From UKL13-2 sp036394575 (GTDB lineage: Bacteria; Pseudomonadota; Gammaproteobacteria; Burkholderiales; Usitatibacteraceae): a stretch of 64,000 nucleotides of DNA. The stretch is from assembly GCA_036394575.1 (NCBI GenBank), contig DASWEY010000077.1, forward strand, positions 124,001 through 188,000, read 5' to 3'. Numbering within the stretch: position 1 is the first letter of the stretch; each line of letters starts with the position of its first letter. The notes beneath the pieces are model-generated. The model was not told the origin of the DNA, did not search any database, and saw nothing but the letters and a program-made list of their open reading frames with translations. The translations under genes and the position numbers were made by a program. Positions 9,504 through 19,540 of the stretch are shown one piece after another.

Positions 9504-9590
9504 GCCCAGATGGCGGAATTGGTAGACGCACTAGGTTCAGGTCCTAGCGGTGGCAACACTGTGGAGGTTCGAGTCCTCTTCTGGGCACCA
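9504..9590 (+). tRNA. tRNA-Leu(CAG)
   Basis: 87 nt including the encoded CCA. Acceptor arms GCCCAGA and TCTGGGC pair perfectly. The D-arm region is TGGCGGAATTGGTAGACGC, the anticodon stem CTAGG/CCTAG encloses the loop TTCAGGT (anticodon CAG), a class II variable arm follows, and the T-arm is GAGGTTCGAGTCCTC. A rho-independent terminator follows 8 nt downstream. Confidence 0.96.
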
Positions 9591-9597
9591 AGACATG

Positions 9598-9629
9598 AAC
9601 GGTCAGCGAAAGCTGGCCGTTCCTTTTTT
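9598..9629 (+). terminator. Rho-independent terminator of tRNA-Leu
   Basis: AACGGTCAGC-GAAA-GCTGGCCGTT forms a 10-bp stem with a GNRA-type tetraloop, followed by CCTTTTTT. Confidence 0.9.
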
Positions 9630-9743
9630 CATTACCCAAAAGCAATGCCCTGCGGCATTGCGTGAGGACGAGAAGGGTTCGGCATGCAGGCCGAACCGGG
9701 GTCGCGGAACGTGACCGAGTCCTCTTCTGGGCACCAAGACATG

Positions 9744-9775
9744 AACGGTCAGCGAAAGCTGGCCGTTCCTTTTTT
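9744..9775 (+). terminator. Second copy of the tRNA-Leu terminator
   Basis: The same hairpin and T-tract as at 9598-9629, carried by the tandem duplication. It would back up termination of the tRNA transcript. Confidence 0.85.
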
Positions 9776-9838
9776 CATTGCCCAAAAGCAATGCCCTGCG
9801 GCATTGCGTGAGGACGAGAAGGGTTCGGCATGCAGGCC

Positions 9839-10139
9839 GAGCCAGGAGCGCAGCGCACAACCAGGCTCTTTGCGCACGCTGATCTGTTTTGTGAAAGCCG
9901 GAATTCCGACCCAACCGCGACTGCGCTCGGGGCCGCGGATTTCCTGCCTGCGCAATCCCGGACATCACTATTTTTTATGCGCGGGAATTTTCCGACAAGC
10001 CGCCCGGTACTGACAGACAAGGACCCAAGATCGGACTCGCGCCGGCCTTCATGGTCCTCGCGGTAATCCGCTCATCCGGGCCGACACTCGCGAAGCGGGC
10101 GGCCGATCCAACCTTCAACCCTTGAACAGGAGTGCAATC
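9839..10139. other. Region without a supported gene
   Basis: About 300 nt after the duplicated segment. Frames are open on both strands, but none has a credible start, ribosome-binding site or recognisable product. The last part must hold the promoter of the CzcE-like gene; its SD is ACAGGAG at 10126-10132. Confidence 0.5.
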
Positions 10140-10511
10140 ATGAACAGGACTTGCAGTGTTTTTCGTATCGTCGCGGCCGGTGTTCTCACCTTCGGACTGA
10201 CGACCGCAAATGGCGCCGCCTCCGCCGCTGAACCACGCAATTCATTGAACAACTACGGCGCCCTGGTGCCGGTCGACAATGCCGAGCGCACGATCGTGAT
10301 TCAACCCGATGCGCGATACGCCAACGTGACGAACGGCGAGACCGTCAAATTTGTCGTCAGACGCGCCGATGGTTCAGCGCCGGCATTTGCCTGGCGTTTT
10401 GATTTGTATCCGACGCAACTGACGATTGATCTCGGCAAGATCGCCCCGGCCGGTGTTCTCGATCACGATATTCGCGTCTACATCGCCCCCGATCAGCGCT
10501 GGAAGAATTGA
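10140..10511 (+). CDS. CzcE-like exported metal-binding protein
   Basis: 123 residues. A signal peptide spans residues 1-30 (MNRTCSVFRIVAAGVLTFGL, cleaved near AASAA). The mature part follows the CzcE family pattern: NNYGALVPVDNAERTIVIQP, YANVTNGETVKF and FAWRFDLYP, ending with KIAPAGVLDHDIRVYIAP. CzcE of Cupriavidus is a periplasmic copper-binding protein linked to metal resistance. The ATG at 10140 is preferred over an upstream TTG because ACAGGAG lies 7 nt upstream. No czc genes are adjacent, so this is an orphan copy. Confidence 0.75.
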   Translation: MNRTCSVFRIVAAGVLTFGLTTANGAASAAEPRNSLNNYGALVPVDNAERTIVIQPDARYANVTNGETVKFVVRRADGSAPAFAWRFDLYPTQLTIDLGKIAPAGVLDHDIRVYIAPDQRWKN

Positions 10512-10612
10512 ACCCGCAGCATGCAGGACACCGCCGGTTCGACTTACCTTCGGAGCGATAGGGTGCCGCCTTGAATCACCCTGGATGCTGCAGTGCCTGT
10601 TTCCGGAAGATG

Positions 10613-11125
10613 TCAGGCGTCGCGCGGCACCAGACGCGTCAGCTCGGTGCCGATTGCACGCGCCAGTTCCTGACCGGGCACTTCGCCCAGAAAGCTGACC
10701 AGCACGTTTTCGATATTGCGCAGCTTCTGACGCAGTTCGGGCGCGTTGCTGCAATCATCGATCTCGTTGACGAGCAAGGTCGCAACTGGGCCGATACGAT
10801 AGCTGATCTCGTTGATGGCCCGTTGCTTGATTTCCGCAAACACTGCCGGATCGTTTGCCGCCGGCACATAGGCAACACGGCCGGGATCAAGGTCCTGGAT
10901 ATCGACAGTCTCGATATATCCGTCAGCCTCCAGCTGCGCCAGGATCGTGTCCAGCTCGCCGGGACGCATCAGCACCGACAGCTCGGCGATATCCTTGTTA
11001 CCGTCGATGACGATCAGGGCACGACGCAGTTTCGCCGCCAGCCCGTTATCGCGCCGCGCGATCTCCGCTGCGCCCTTCCCGGTCTTGCGATAAACGGTGG
11101 TGTCTTCCATGAAGCGGTCGCCCAT
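10613..11125 (-). CDS. Unknown protein with N-terminal winged-helix-like region
   Basis: About 170 residues, not confidently recognised. The N-terminal half, KLRRALIVIDGNKDIAELS followed by LDTILAQLEADGYIE, looks like a winged-helix fold of the kind that counts repeated small domains in betaproteobacterial regulators. The C-terminal half, RIGPVATLLVNEIDDCSNAPELRQ, is helical and resembles the small C-terminal modules of roadblock or GTPase-associated proteins. It follows purA by 81 nt in the same direction. An internal ATG at 11110 is an alternative start; neither has a strong ribosome-binding site. Confidence 0.55.
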   Translation of the reverse strand: MGDRFMEDTTVYRKTGKGAAEIARRDNGLAAKLRRALIVIDGNKDIAELSVLMRPGELDTILAQLEADGYIETVDIQDLDPGRVAYVPAANDPAVFAEIKQRAINEISYRIGPVATLLVNEIDDCSNAPELRQKLRNIENVLVSFLGEVPGQELARAIGTELTRLVPRDA

Positions 11126-11206
11126 CGATCGTCATTTCAGGTTTGCATCGGCCATTATTGACCATGGCGGTGAATTCGCGAAATCATTGCCGCTGCACAT
11201 GCCGGC

Positions 11207-12499
<1,293 letters not shown>

Positions 12500-12516
12500 G
12501 CTGAAAATCCTTTTGG

Positions 12517-13674
12517 TTAAATCGCCAGGGGAACGACTGTCCAGCGGCCGCCCTTTAAAATCAGTTCGCGGTCACAGCCCAGCTCATGCAGATGGTCATC
12601 ATTGCCCGGCAAGCGCCGGATAACGATTTCCCCCTGGCTGCGCAGCTTTGCAATCTGCTTGTCCGCCGCCGCGTCCGGCTGCAGCGGCGACAGAATCGCT
12701 CCGCGCGGCGACACATCCGCCACCAGCGGCAGCAGGGCCTTCAGATCCATGGAAAAACCGGTCGCCGGGCGCGCGCGGCCAAAGGCCTTGCCGATTTCGT
12801 CGTAACGTCCGCCGCGCGCAACCGCATCAGCCGCGCCCTGGGCAAAGGCGGCAAACACGATGCCGCTTTCATAATTGAAGCCCCCCAGTTCGCCCAGATC
12901 GATACTGACCATGATGCCCTGCGCCGAAAAATGCCGCTCCATTTCGGCCAGTTGCGCGAGCGCATCGGCAATACGGGTATCGCGCGGCAACATCTGTTTG
13001 GCGCGCTGCAGGACCTCCTTGCCCCCATGCAGCGTGGGCAAGGCCAGAAACGCAGCCTGCAAGGGATCCATCGACGCCGTCAGCTGCGCCAGCGTCGGCA
13101 CATCCTTGGCTTCGGTAGCGGTAAAAATCTGCTCGGCGAGTTCGGCATCGACCGCACCGAGATCAACCAAGGCACGAAAAATAGCCGGGTGGCCGATATC
13201 GAGCTGCAAGGCCCGCACGCCGATGGCCGCCAGCGCATCGATCATCAGTTGCTGGATTTCAATATCCGCTTCCAGTCCGGCGTATCCGTACATTTCCGCG
13301 CCGGCCTGAAACGGCTGACGGCTTTTCCCCAGGCCATTGGGCAGCGTGTGCAACACACTGCCGGCGTAACACAGGCGCGATACGCCTTGCCGGTTGAGCA
13401 CATGCGCATCGATGCGCGCCACTTGCGGCGTGGTGTCCGCGCGGATGCCCATCATGCGGCCGGACAGCTGGTCGACCAGCTTGAAGGTGGCGAGATCCAT
13501 ATCGTGCCCGGTGCCGGACAGCAGCGAATCCACATATTCCAGCAGCGGCGGCACCACCAGTTCGTAGCCGTGGACGGCGAACAGGTCCAGCGCCACGCGC
13601 CGCATGCGTTCGAGTTTCTTCGCATCCTGCGGCAGCACGTCTTCAATATGTTCGGGTAGAGCCCAGGTTCTCAT
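12517..13674 (-). CDS. hisZ: ATP phosphoribosyltransferase regulatory subunit HisZ
   Basis: 385 residues. A paralogue of histidyl-tRNA synthetase that lacks aminoacylation and instead activates the short form of HisG at the first step of histidine synthesis. The HisRS-like class II core is seen in WALPEHIEDVLPQDA, GIRADTTPQVARIDAH and RGGRYDEIGKAFGR. The ATG at 13674 is chosen because it begins the conserved N-terminus and overlaps the upstream stop (TGATG). The neighbourhood DUF2065-hisZ-purA is the usual betaproteobacterial one. The true HisRS gene is at 21593-22870. Confidence 0.9.
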   Translation of the reverse strand: MRTWALPEHIEDVLPQDAKKLERMRRVALDLFAVHGYELVVPPLLEYVDSLLSGTGHDMDLATFKLVDQLSGRMMGIRADTTPQVARIDAHVLNRQGVSRLCYAGSVLHTLPNGLGKSRQPFQAGAEMYGYAGLEADIEIQQLMIDALAAIGVRALQLDIGHPAIFRALVDLGAVDAELAEQIFTATEAKDVPTLAQLTASMDPLQAAFLALPTLHGGKEVLQRAKQMLPRDTRIADALAQLAEMERHFSAQGIMVSIDLGELGGFNYESGIVFAAFAQGAADAVARGGRYDEIGKAFGRARPATGFSMDLKALLPLVADVSPRGAILSPLQPDAAADKQIAKLRSQGEIVIRRLPGNDDHLHELGCDRELILKGGRWTVVPLAI

Positions 13675-13859
13675 CAGATAATCCAGTAAAGCATGACCAG
13701 GCCGGCCAGCATCGAAGCCAGCCCGGCCATGCGCAATTGACCATCCGGCAAGGCCAGGATGCGCCGGAAAACATCCCTCCAAGCGCGTGGCGCCACAAAC
13801 GGCAGGATGCCCTCGAACACCAGCATCAGTGCAAGTCCTACCAGCAGTGATTCACTCAA
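13674..13859 (-). CDS. DUF2065 (YjeT-type) small membrane protein
   Basis: 61 residues from a TTG start. Two hydrophobic helices, SLLVGLALMLVFEGILPF and LASMLAGLVMLYWII, flank RAWRDVFRRILALPDGQLRMAG, which matches the YjeT/DUF2065 family found between hflC and hisZ or purA in many proteobacteria. The TTG at 13859 is selected because GAAGG lies 9 nt upstream and it gives the usual family length. The stop overlaps the hisZ start. Function unknown. Confidence 0.8.
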   Translation of the reverse strand: MSESLLVGLALMLVFEGILPFVAPRAWRDVFRRILALPDGQLRMAGLASMLAGLVMLYWII

Positions 13860-13899
13860 TTCGATCAACCTTCGGTAGCGGCGTGCCCAAAATACAAGC

Positions 13900-13933
13900 A
13901 AAAACGGCGCGCCCCTGTTTGGAGCGCGCCGTT
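13900..13933 (-). terminator. Terminator after hflC
   Basis: On the minus strand AACGGCGCGC, an 11-nt loop and GCGCGCCGTT form a 10-bp stem followed by TTTGCTTG. By sequence it sits upstream of DUF2065-hisZ-purA, so it would act on transcripts entering that operon from the hflC side of the region. Confidence 0.7.
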
Positions 13934-14003
13934 GCAGAATTATACGCGAATATGTCCGACCGGTTGGAACAGCCCTTTATCCGTCTTCGGGAACCCCCGG
14001 CCG

Positions 14004-14882
14004 CTACTTTTTGCCCTTGTTGGGATTTTTCAGATACTTGAAAAAATCGGAACTGGGTTCCAGAACCAGCACATCGCTGCGGTTGCGGAAGCTGCTCTTG
14101 TAGGCTTCCAGACTGCGGTAAAAAGAATAGAACTCGGGATTCTTGTTATAGGCCTGCGCGTAAATCCTTGACGCCTGCGCGTCGCCGTCGCCCTTGACCT
14201 TTTGCGCATCGCGCGTGGCTTCGGCAATGATGATTTCCCGCTGCCGCTCGGCATCCGCGCGAATTTTCTCGGCTTCGCCCGAACCCGTGGAGCGCAGTTC
14301 ATTGGCCACACGTTTGCGCTCGGAATCCATGCGGCGGTAAACGTCGGCACTGATCTCGGGAACCAGATCGACGCGTTTCAACCGCACATCCAGAACCTCA
14401 ATGCCGATGCTGCGGGCATCCGCGTCGGTTTTGGTGCGCAGTTTTTCCATGATCTTGTCGCGTTCGCCGGAAATCACTTCGGCCAGGGTGCGTTGACCGA
14501 ATTCGGCGCGCAGATCGTCATTCACTTTTTGCGACAATCGCAGTTCGGCGCGCGACAGGTCGCCGCCGGTCGAAACAAAAAACTGGCGGACATTGACGAT
14601 GCGATATTTGACGAAGGAATCGACCAGCACATTGTTCTTTTCCTTGGTCTGGATACGCTCGGCGTCTTTGGTATCGAGGGTCTGGATACGGGTGTCGTAG
14701 AGCCGGATGTTCTCGATCAGCGGCACTTTGAAATACAGCCCGGGCTGTTGTTGAACCGCCACCACTTCGCCGAGGCGGAAGCGAATCGCGGCCTGACGCT
14801 GGTCCACGGTGTAAGCGGACGCGACCAGGAGCAACAGCAACAGCGCCGCGCCGATGGCAAATACAGGAAAATTCTTGTGCAT
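14004..14882 (-). CDS. hflC: Protease modulator HflC
   Basis: 292 residues. Membrane-anchored SPFH/prohibitin-family protein that forms the HflKC cage around the FtsH protease and modulates its activity. An N-terminal signal anchor, FPVFAIGAALLLLLLVASAY, is followed by the SPFH domain (VDQRQAAIRFRLGEVV ... PGLYFKVPLIENIRLYDTR) and a charged helical region. The ATG at 14882 has AGGAT 7 nt upstream. It lies 19 nt after hflK, so the two are co-translated. Confidence 0.92.
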   Translation of the reverse strand: MHKNFPVFAIGAALLLLLLVASAYTVDQRQAAIRFRLGEVVAVQQQPGLYFKVPLIENIRLYDTRIQTLDTKDAERIQTKEKNNVLVDSFVKYRIVNVRQFFVSTGGDLSRAELRLSQKVNDDLRAEFGQRTLAEVISGERDKIMEKLRTKTDADARSIGIEVLDVRLKRVDLVPEISADVYRRMDSERKRVANELRSTGSGEAEKIRADAERQREIIIAEATRDAQKVKGDGDAQASRIYAQAYNKNPEFYSFYRSLEAYKSSFRNRSDVLVLEPSSDFFKYLKNPNKGKK

Positions 14883-14901
14883 GATCGTATCCTGGCGTCG
14901 A

Positions 14902-16095
14902 TTAGCGGTTGCGCAGCGCGCTGGCGCGCGAGGTGTCCGGCGGAACGACGGCAGGCGGCGGGTCCGCCGGGCTGACATTGCGCGGCGTTGAGTTGTCGCT
15001 GGTAGCCGGTCCGCTGGGCGGCGCGTTCGTTTGCATGATCTTGTCGAGCGGCAAGTAAAGCAGGTTTTGTCCGCCCTTCTGGTCGACCAGTACCTTGCTG
15101 CTGTTCTGCATGATCTGCTGCATCGCATCCAGGTACATGCGCTCGCGCGTGACGCCAGGTGCTTTTTCGTATTCCAACAGGGTTTGCGTGAAACGCGAGG
15201 CATTGCCCTGGGCATCGGCAATCACGCGCTGCTTGTACCCTTGCGCTTCCTCTGTCAGCCGCGCCGCCTGGCCGCGTGCCTTGGGCAGAATATCGTTGGC
15301 ATAAGCCTCGCCCTCGTTCTTGAGGCGTTCGCGGTCCTGCTTGGCGCGCACCGCATCGTCAAAACTGGCCTGCACCTGCTCCGGGGGCTGGGCGTTCTGC
15401 ATGGTTACGGTGGAAATCACGATGCCGGTCTGGTAGCGGTCGAGTATCGATTGCATCAGCGTCTTGGCTCGTGCGCCGATGTCGGCGCGGCCTTCATAGA
15501 GCACGAAGTCCATCTTGCTCTTGCCGACAATTTCGCGCATCGACGTCTCGGCAACCTGGCGCACAGCCTCCTGCGGGTCCTTGTTGTTGAACAGGAATTG
15601 CTCCGGACTGCCAATGGTGTATTGCACGGCAAACTGCACATCGACGATGTTCTGGTCGTCGGTGAGCATCAGCGATTCTTCCTTCACTTTGGTTTTCTGA
15701 TTATTGCGGTGCCCCACCTCGATGACGCGCACCTGCGATACATCAACAATTTCCTGCGCTTCGATCGGATAAGGAATGTGCCAGTTCGGGCCCGGCACAG
15801 TCGTTTTCGAATATTTGCCAAGCCGCAGTTCAACCCCGCGCTTGCCCTCTTCCACAATGTAAAAACCGCTGGCCAGCCAGACGGATATCGCCAGACCAAG
15901 GGCAAGCGCCACGCCGCCGCTCATGGCCGATCTGCCTGAACCGCCCGCGTTGTTATTGCCGCCGCCGCTACCGCCGGCATTGCCGAACAGGCTGCTCAGC
16001 TTCCTGTTGAGTTTGTCCAGAATCTCGTTGAGATCGGGCGGTCCCTCGCCATTCTTGCCGCCGCGCTTGCCCCACTGCGGATCATTCATCGACAT
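14902..16095 (-). CDS. hflK: FtsH protease activity modulator HflK
   Basis: 397 residues. Partner of HflC in the FtsH-associated membrane complex. A cytoplasmic Gly-rich N-terminus (MSMNDPQWGKRGG, PPDLNEILDKLNRKL) precedes one transmembrane helix (ALALGLAISVWLASGFYIV) and the SPFH domain (GKRGVELRLGKYSKTTVPGPN). Start at 16095 chosen because MSMNDPQWG is the family's N-terminus; an in-frame ATG two codons later is possible. A Pro/Ser-rich tail ends the protein. Confidence 0.92.
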   Translation of the reverse strand: MSMNDPQWGKRGGKNGEGPPDLNEILDKLNRKLSSLFGNAGGSGGGNNNAGGSGRSAMSGGVALALGLAISVWLASGFYIVEEGKRGVELRLGKYSKTTVPGPNWHIPYPIEAQEIVDVSQVRVIEVGHRNNQKTKVKEESLMLTDDQNIVDVQFAVQYTIGSPEQFLFNNKDPQEAVRQVAETSMREIVGKSKMDFVLYEGRADIGARAKTLMQSILDRYQTGIVISTVTMQNAQPPEQVQASFDDAVRAKQDRERLKNEGEAYANDILPKARGQAARLTEEAQGYKQRVIADAQGNASRFTQTLLEYEKAPGVTRERMYLDAMQQIMQNSSKVLVDQKGGQNLLYLPLDKIMQTNAPPSGPATSDNSTPRNVSPADPPPAVVPPDTSRASALRNR

Positions 16096-16217
16096 CTTCG
16101 CCGCTTCGCCCCGCCCCGGGCGCCGCGCATCAAATTTGTATTTCAGCAACGCGAACGGATAGACCGTCGCGGCCAGCGGCCACAACAACAGGCTTCGATC
16201 GAATGATCGCAACATAC

Positions 16218-17429
16218 TTAATTTACTCCGAGATGCGCAATTTCATACGCTTGGTCAGTCAAAAATGCTCCGTCTTGCTCAGCCGGGGCGCGGCCCGACG
16301 CATCGTACGCGGCAGGTTTGATCGTCTCTGCATATTCGCGGATCGTATCGCGCAACAGGTCCATTCCATCGCCGGTCTCCGCGCTGACGCGCAATTCGAT
16401 GATTTTACCATCCTCGTTGCGCAGCACCGTGGCCGGCGGTGAGCCTTCCAGCCGATCGATCTTGTTGTACACGATCAGTTGCGGAATATCATCGGCGCCG
16501 ATTTCGGTCAGCACCTTGTTGACCTCGGCGATCTGCTCATCGCACAGCGGATTGGATGCGTCCACCACATGCAACAGCACATCGGCTTCCACCGCCTCAG
16601 TCAGGGTGGCGTGGAAGGCCGCGACCAGGCCGTGCGGCAAATTGCGGATAAATCCCACCGTATCGGAAAGCGCCACATTGATCGAGGGCGCGATGAACAG
16701 GCGACGGGTAGTGGTGTCGAGGGTTGCAAACAGCTGGTCGGCAACATAGGTGCCGGATCGCGTCAGCCGGTTGAACAAGGTGGATTTGCCGGCGTTCGTG
16801 TACCCCACGATCGACACCGAGAAGGTGCCGGCGCGACGTCGCGCGCTGCGCTGGGTATTGCGCTGGCGTTCGAGCTTCTTCAGCCGCTCTTTCAGTTTCT
16901 TGATGCTGTCGCCGACCAGACGCCGGTCGATCTCAAGCTGGGATTCGCCGGGCCCGCCGCGCACGCCGATGCCGCCGCGCTGCCGCTCCAGGTGAGTCCA
17001 GCCGCGCACCAGGCGCGTCAGCAGGTGCTGCATCTGCGCGAGCTCGACCTGCAACTTGCCCTCCGCCGAGCGCGCCCGCTGGGCAAAAATATCCAGGATC
17101 AGATCGGTGCGGTCGATCACGCGCACCCCGACCACCTTTTCGATGTTGCGAATCTGGATCGGCGACAGCTGGTGGTTGAACACCACCAGCGAGGCGTCGA
17201 CCGTCTTGACCGCCTCGGCGATTTCTTCCAGCTTGCCGCTGCCGGCGAAGGTTGCCGCATCCGGCTTGTGGCGTTTGCCGGCAATGGTGCCGGCAACCAG
17301 AGCGCCGGCGCTGGAAATCAATTCGACCGCTTCATCCAGTTGGGCATCGAAGTAGGCATCGTGAAAATCGATGCCGACCAGAACAGCGGCGCCTTGGGGT
17401 GCGGCGGATTGGGCAAAATTGGGTTTCAT
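16218..17429 (-). CDS. hflX: GTPase HflX
   Basis: 403 residues. Ribosome-associated GTPase that splits stalled 70S ribosomes under stress. The N-terminal HflX domain has VGIDFHDAYFDAQLDEAVELI and FNHQLSPIQIRNIEK. RGGIGVRGGPGESQLEIDRR precedes the G domain with GYTNAGKSTLFNRL near residue 208 (P-loop), DTVGFIRNLPHGLVAAFHATL (G3) and YNKID (G4). It lies in the conserved hfq-hflX-hflK-hflC order, 207 nt downstream of hfq. Confidence 0.94.
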   Translation of the reverse strand: MKPNFAQSAAPQGAAVLVGIDFHDAYFDAQLDEAVELISSAGALVAGTIAGKRHKPDAATFAGSGKLEEIAEAVKTVDASLVVFNHQLSPIQIRNIEKVVGVRVIDRTDLILDIFAQRARSAEGKLQVELAQMQHLLTRLVRGWTHLERQRGGIGVRGGPGESQLEIDRRLVGDSIKKLKERLKKLERQRNTQRSARRRAGTFSVSIVGYTNAGKSTLFNRLTRSGTYVADQLFATLDTTTRRLFIAPSINVALSDTVGFIRNLPHGLVAAFHATLTEAVEADVLLHVVDASNPLCDEQIAEVNKVLTEIGADDIPQLIVYNKIDRLEGSPPATVLRNEDGKIIELRVSAETGDGMDLLRDTIREYAETIKPAAYDASGRAPAEQDGAFLTDQAYEIAHLGVN

Positions 17430-17636
17430 CGTCTATGGCATATGCGCACGCCGGGGATGCCGGCGACCGCGTGGTGGGGCAAGGGGATGATTGCGACGAT
17501 CCTCAACAACGGTACAAGCGACGTTACCATCTTCATGGCGGCGATACGCCATCTGCAAGCCGTATGCGAGAGTCCACGGTCGCAGGGAAAGGCAGCGCAC
17601 CACCCCGGCCCGCCCCCGATACCTCGACGATATCCC

Positions 17637-17876
17637 TTAACTGTCGGCCGGCGGGTCGAACGGTACCGTGACCGGACGTGCCGGCACCACCGTGGAGATC
17701 GCGTGTTTGTAGACCATTTGCGTGACGGTGTTTTTCAGCAACACCACGTACTGATCGAACGATTCGATCTGGCCCTGCAACTTGATGCCGTTCACGAGGT
17801 AAATCGAGACTGGGACGTGTTCCTTACGCAAAATATTCAGGAACGGGTCTTGTAATAGTTGCCCTTTGGCGCTCAT
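17637..17876 (-). CDS. hfq: RNA chaperone Hfq
   Basis: 79 residues. Homohexameric Sm-like RNA chaperone that helps small RNAs pair with mRNAs. The whole core is present: GQLLQDPFLNILRKEHVPVS, VNGIKLQGQIESFDQYVVLL and the Sm2 motif VYKHAISTVVPAR, then a short Pro-rich tail. A TATAAA hexamer on the minus strand at 17941-17946, about 65 nt upstream, is a possible -10 element. Confidence 0.97.
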   Translation of the reverse strand: MSAKGQLLQDPFLNILRKEHVPVSIYLVNGIKLQGQIESFDQYVVLLKNTVTQMVYKHAISTVVPARPVTVPFDPPADS

Positions 17877-18082
17877 GTTCTTATTCTCCAGCTACTGGTT
17901 AGGTCCGGGCCCCGAATAAAGCGCCGGATGGGAAGGTTCATTTATAGCCGAATCCGGTGAAATGTGCCATCCACGCATGCATTACGGCAGCATGACAGAC
18001 AGCAAAAAACGGGCCGGGTTCCGGGATCAGGGAAATATGCCGCCATTCAATGGCCGCGAACGGAAACAAAACAGCACACTTC

Positions 18083-18123
18083 CCGCCACTATTCTACGTA
18101 AATAGTGGCGGAACGGTTTTTTT
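18083..18123. terminator. Hairpin at the 3' end of der
   Basis: CCGCCACTATT and AATAGTGGCGG form a perfect 11-bp stem with a 7-nt loop. The strong T-tract (18117-18123) follows on the plus strand. On the minus strand, the direction of der, only a weaker TGTTTTGTTT lies further on. It could work in both directions, but it is formally stronger against rightward transcripts. Confidence 0.6.
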
Positions 18124-19529
18124 CAAGCAAATTTGCGTTTCATGCGGATGCGCCCACGGCGGCGCTGGTTTTCCTGACTGGCCGTCAGCACCTGCGGTTT
18201 GCGGTCCGCATAGGGGTTGTGGCCCTTTTTGAGTTCGACGCGCAGCGGTGTGCCCTTCAACTTGAACGCGTCGCGGAAGGCGTTTTCGAGATAGCGGATA
18301 TAACTGCCGGCCAGGCCGTCCAGGCCCGAGCCATGCACCACCACGATCGGCGGATTATGGCCGCCCTGATGGGCATAGCGCAGCTTCGGACGGTGCAGGC
18401 CGTTCATCGGCGGCTGATGCGCCGCTGTCGCCGCGATCAGGGCACGGGTCAGTTTGGGGGTCGACAACTTGGCCATGGCGGCGGCAAAGGCCACATCGAT
18501 GGATTTGAACAGCGGCGCCATGCCCATGCCATCCTTTGCCGACACGGTGTGCATATCGGCAAAGCTCAGAAAGTGCAATTTACGGTCAAAATCGGCCTTG
18601 GCCTGACTGCGGGTGTAGTCGTCGAGGTTGTCCCATTTGTTGATACCCACCACCACGGCGCGGCCGGATTCCAGGATAAAGCCGGCGATATGGGCGTCCT
18701 GGTCGGAGATATCCTGGCGCGCGTCCATCAGCAACACCACCACATGCGCATCCTCGATCGCCTGCAGGGTCTTGATGACGGAAAACTTTTCCACCGATTC
18801 GAACACTTTGCCCTTGCGCCGGATGCCGGCGGTGTCGATCAGGGTGTAGTTCTTGCCGTGATAGTTCAGCGGGATATAAATCGAATCGCGCGTGGTGCCG
18901 GGTTGGTCGAAGGCGATGACGCGTTCCTCGCCCAACAGGCGATTGACCAAGGTCGACTTGCCCACATTCGGACGGCCGACGATGGCGATGCGCGGCGTAT
19001 CGGCATCCAGATTTTCCTCGGCTTCGGGAAAGTGCACCAGCACATCTTCGATCAGCTGGCGGGTTCCCTCGCCATGCGCTGCCGAAATGCCGATCGGTTC
19101 GCCCAGGCCCAGTTCGTGGAACTCGGCAGTGACCACGGCCTCGTCCATGCCTTCGACCTTGTTGACGGCGAGCGCGATGGGGATGCCGCGGCTCTGCGCG
19201 TCGCGACGCAGCCGCTCGGCAATGATCTTGTCCTGCGGCACCACGCCCTGGCGGCCATCGACCACAAAGATGATGGCATCGGCTTCGGCGATGGCCTGCA
19301 AGGTCTGTTTGGCCATCTCATGCAGGATACCTTCGGTGACCACCGGCTCGAAGCCGCCGGTGTCGACGCACAGATAGGGACGCGAGGCGCCCTTGCCATG
19401 GCCGTAATGGCGATCACGGGTCAGGCCCGGCATGTCGGCCACAATCGCATCACGCGTTTTCGTGAGGCGATTGAAGAGCATGGACTTGCCGACATTGGGC
19501 CGGCCGACGATGACGATGGTAGGTTTCAT
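18123..19529 (-). CDS. der: Ribosome biogenesis GTPase Der (EngA)
   Basis: 468 residues. Tandem-GTPase required for 50S ribosome assembly. Two G domains are visible: GRPNVGKSMLFNRLT at residue 8 and GRPNVGKSTLVNRLL near 182, with DTGGFEP and DTAGIRRKGK as their G3 motifs and NKVEG/NKWDN as G4. The C-terminal KH-like domain has RYLENAFRDAFKLKGTPLRVEL, and the protein ends in a basic stretch. It is the last gene of the ndk-to-der run. Confidence 0.95.
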   Translation of the reverse strand: MKPTIVIVGRPNVGKSMLFNRLTKTRDAIVADMPGLTRDRHYGHGKGASRPYLCVDTGGFEPVVTEGILHEMAKQTLQAIAEADAIIFVVDGRQGVVPQDKIIAERLRRDAQSRGIPIALAVNKVEGMDEAVVTAEFHELGLGEPIGISAAHGEGTRQLIEDVLVHFPEAEENLDADTPRIAIVGRPNVGKSTLVNRLLGEERVIAFDQPGTTRDSIYIPLNYHGKNYTLIDTAGIRRKGKVFESVEKFSVIKTLQAIEDAHVVVLLMDARQDISDQDAHIAGFILESGRAVVVGINKWDNLDDYTRSQAKADFDRKLHFLSFADMHTVSAKDGMGMAPLFKSIDVAFAAAMAKLSTPKLTRALIAATAAHQPPMNGLHRPKLRYAHQGGHNPPIVVVHGSGLDGLAGSYIRYLENAFRDAFKLKGTPLRVELKKGHNPYADRKPQVLTASQENQRRRGRIRMKRKFA

Positions 19530-19540
19530 TTTTTCTGACG

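Larger units (their letters stand above)
9571..9838 (+). repeat. 146-bp tandem duplication of tRNA-Leu 3' end plus terminator
   Basis: The segment starting at 9571 (last 20 nt of the tRNA, GAGTCCTCTTCTGGGCACCA) recurs at 9717 with the downstream terminator and a further hairpin-forming stretch. The copies are about 122 nt long, 146 nt apart and nearly identical, with one A/G difference noted after the T-tract (CATTACCC versus CATTGCCC). They diverge after the shared GCATGCAGGCCGA. Confidence 0.92.

Noticed and set aside
9571..9838. attL/attR of an integrated mobile element at tRNA-Leu
   Set aside because: Only 24 nt of unique sequence lies between the copies and no integrase is nearby; a tandem duplication explains it.
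17941..18000. Sigma-54 promoter upstream of hfq (TGGCAC)
   Set aside because: TGGCAC is present on the minus strand but the downstream GC element is missing at the right spacing.
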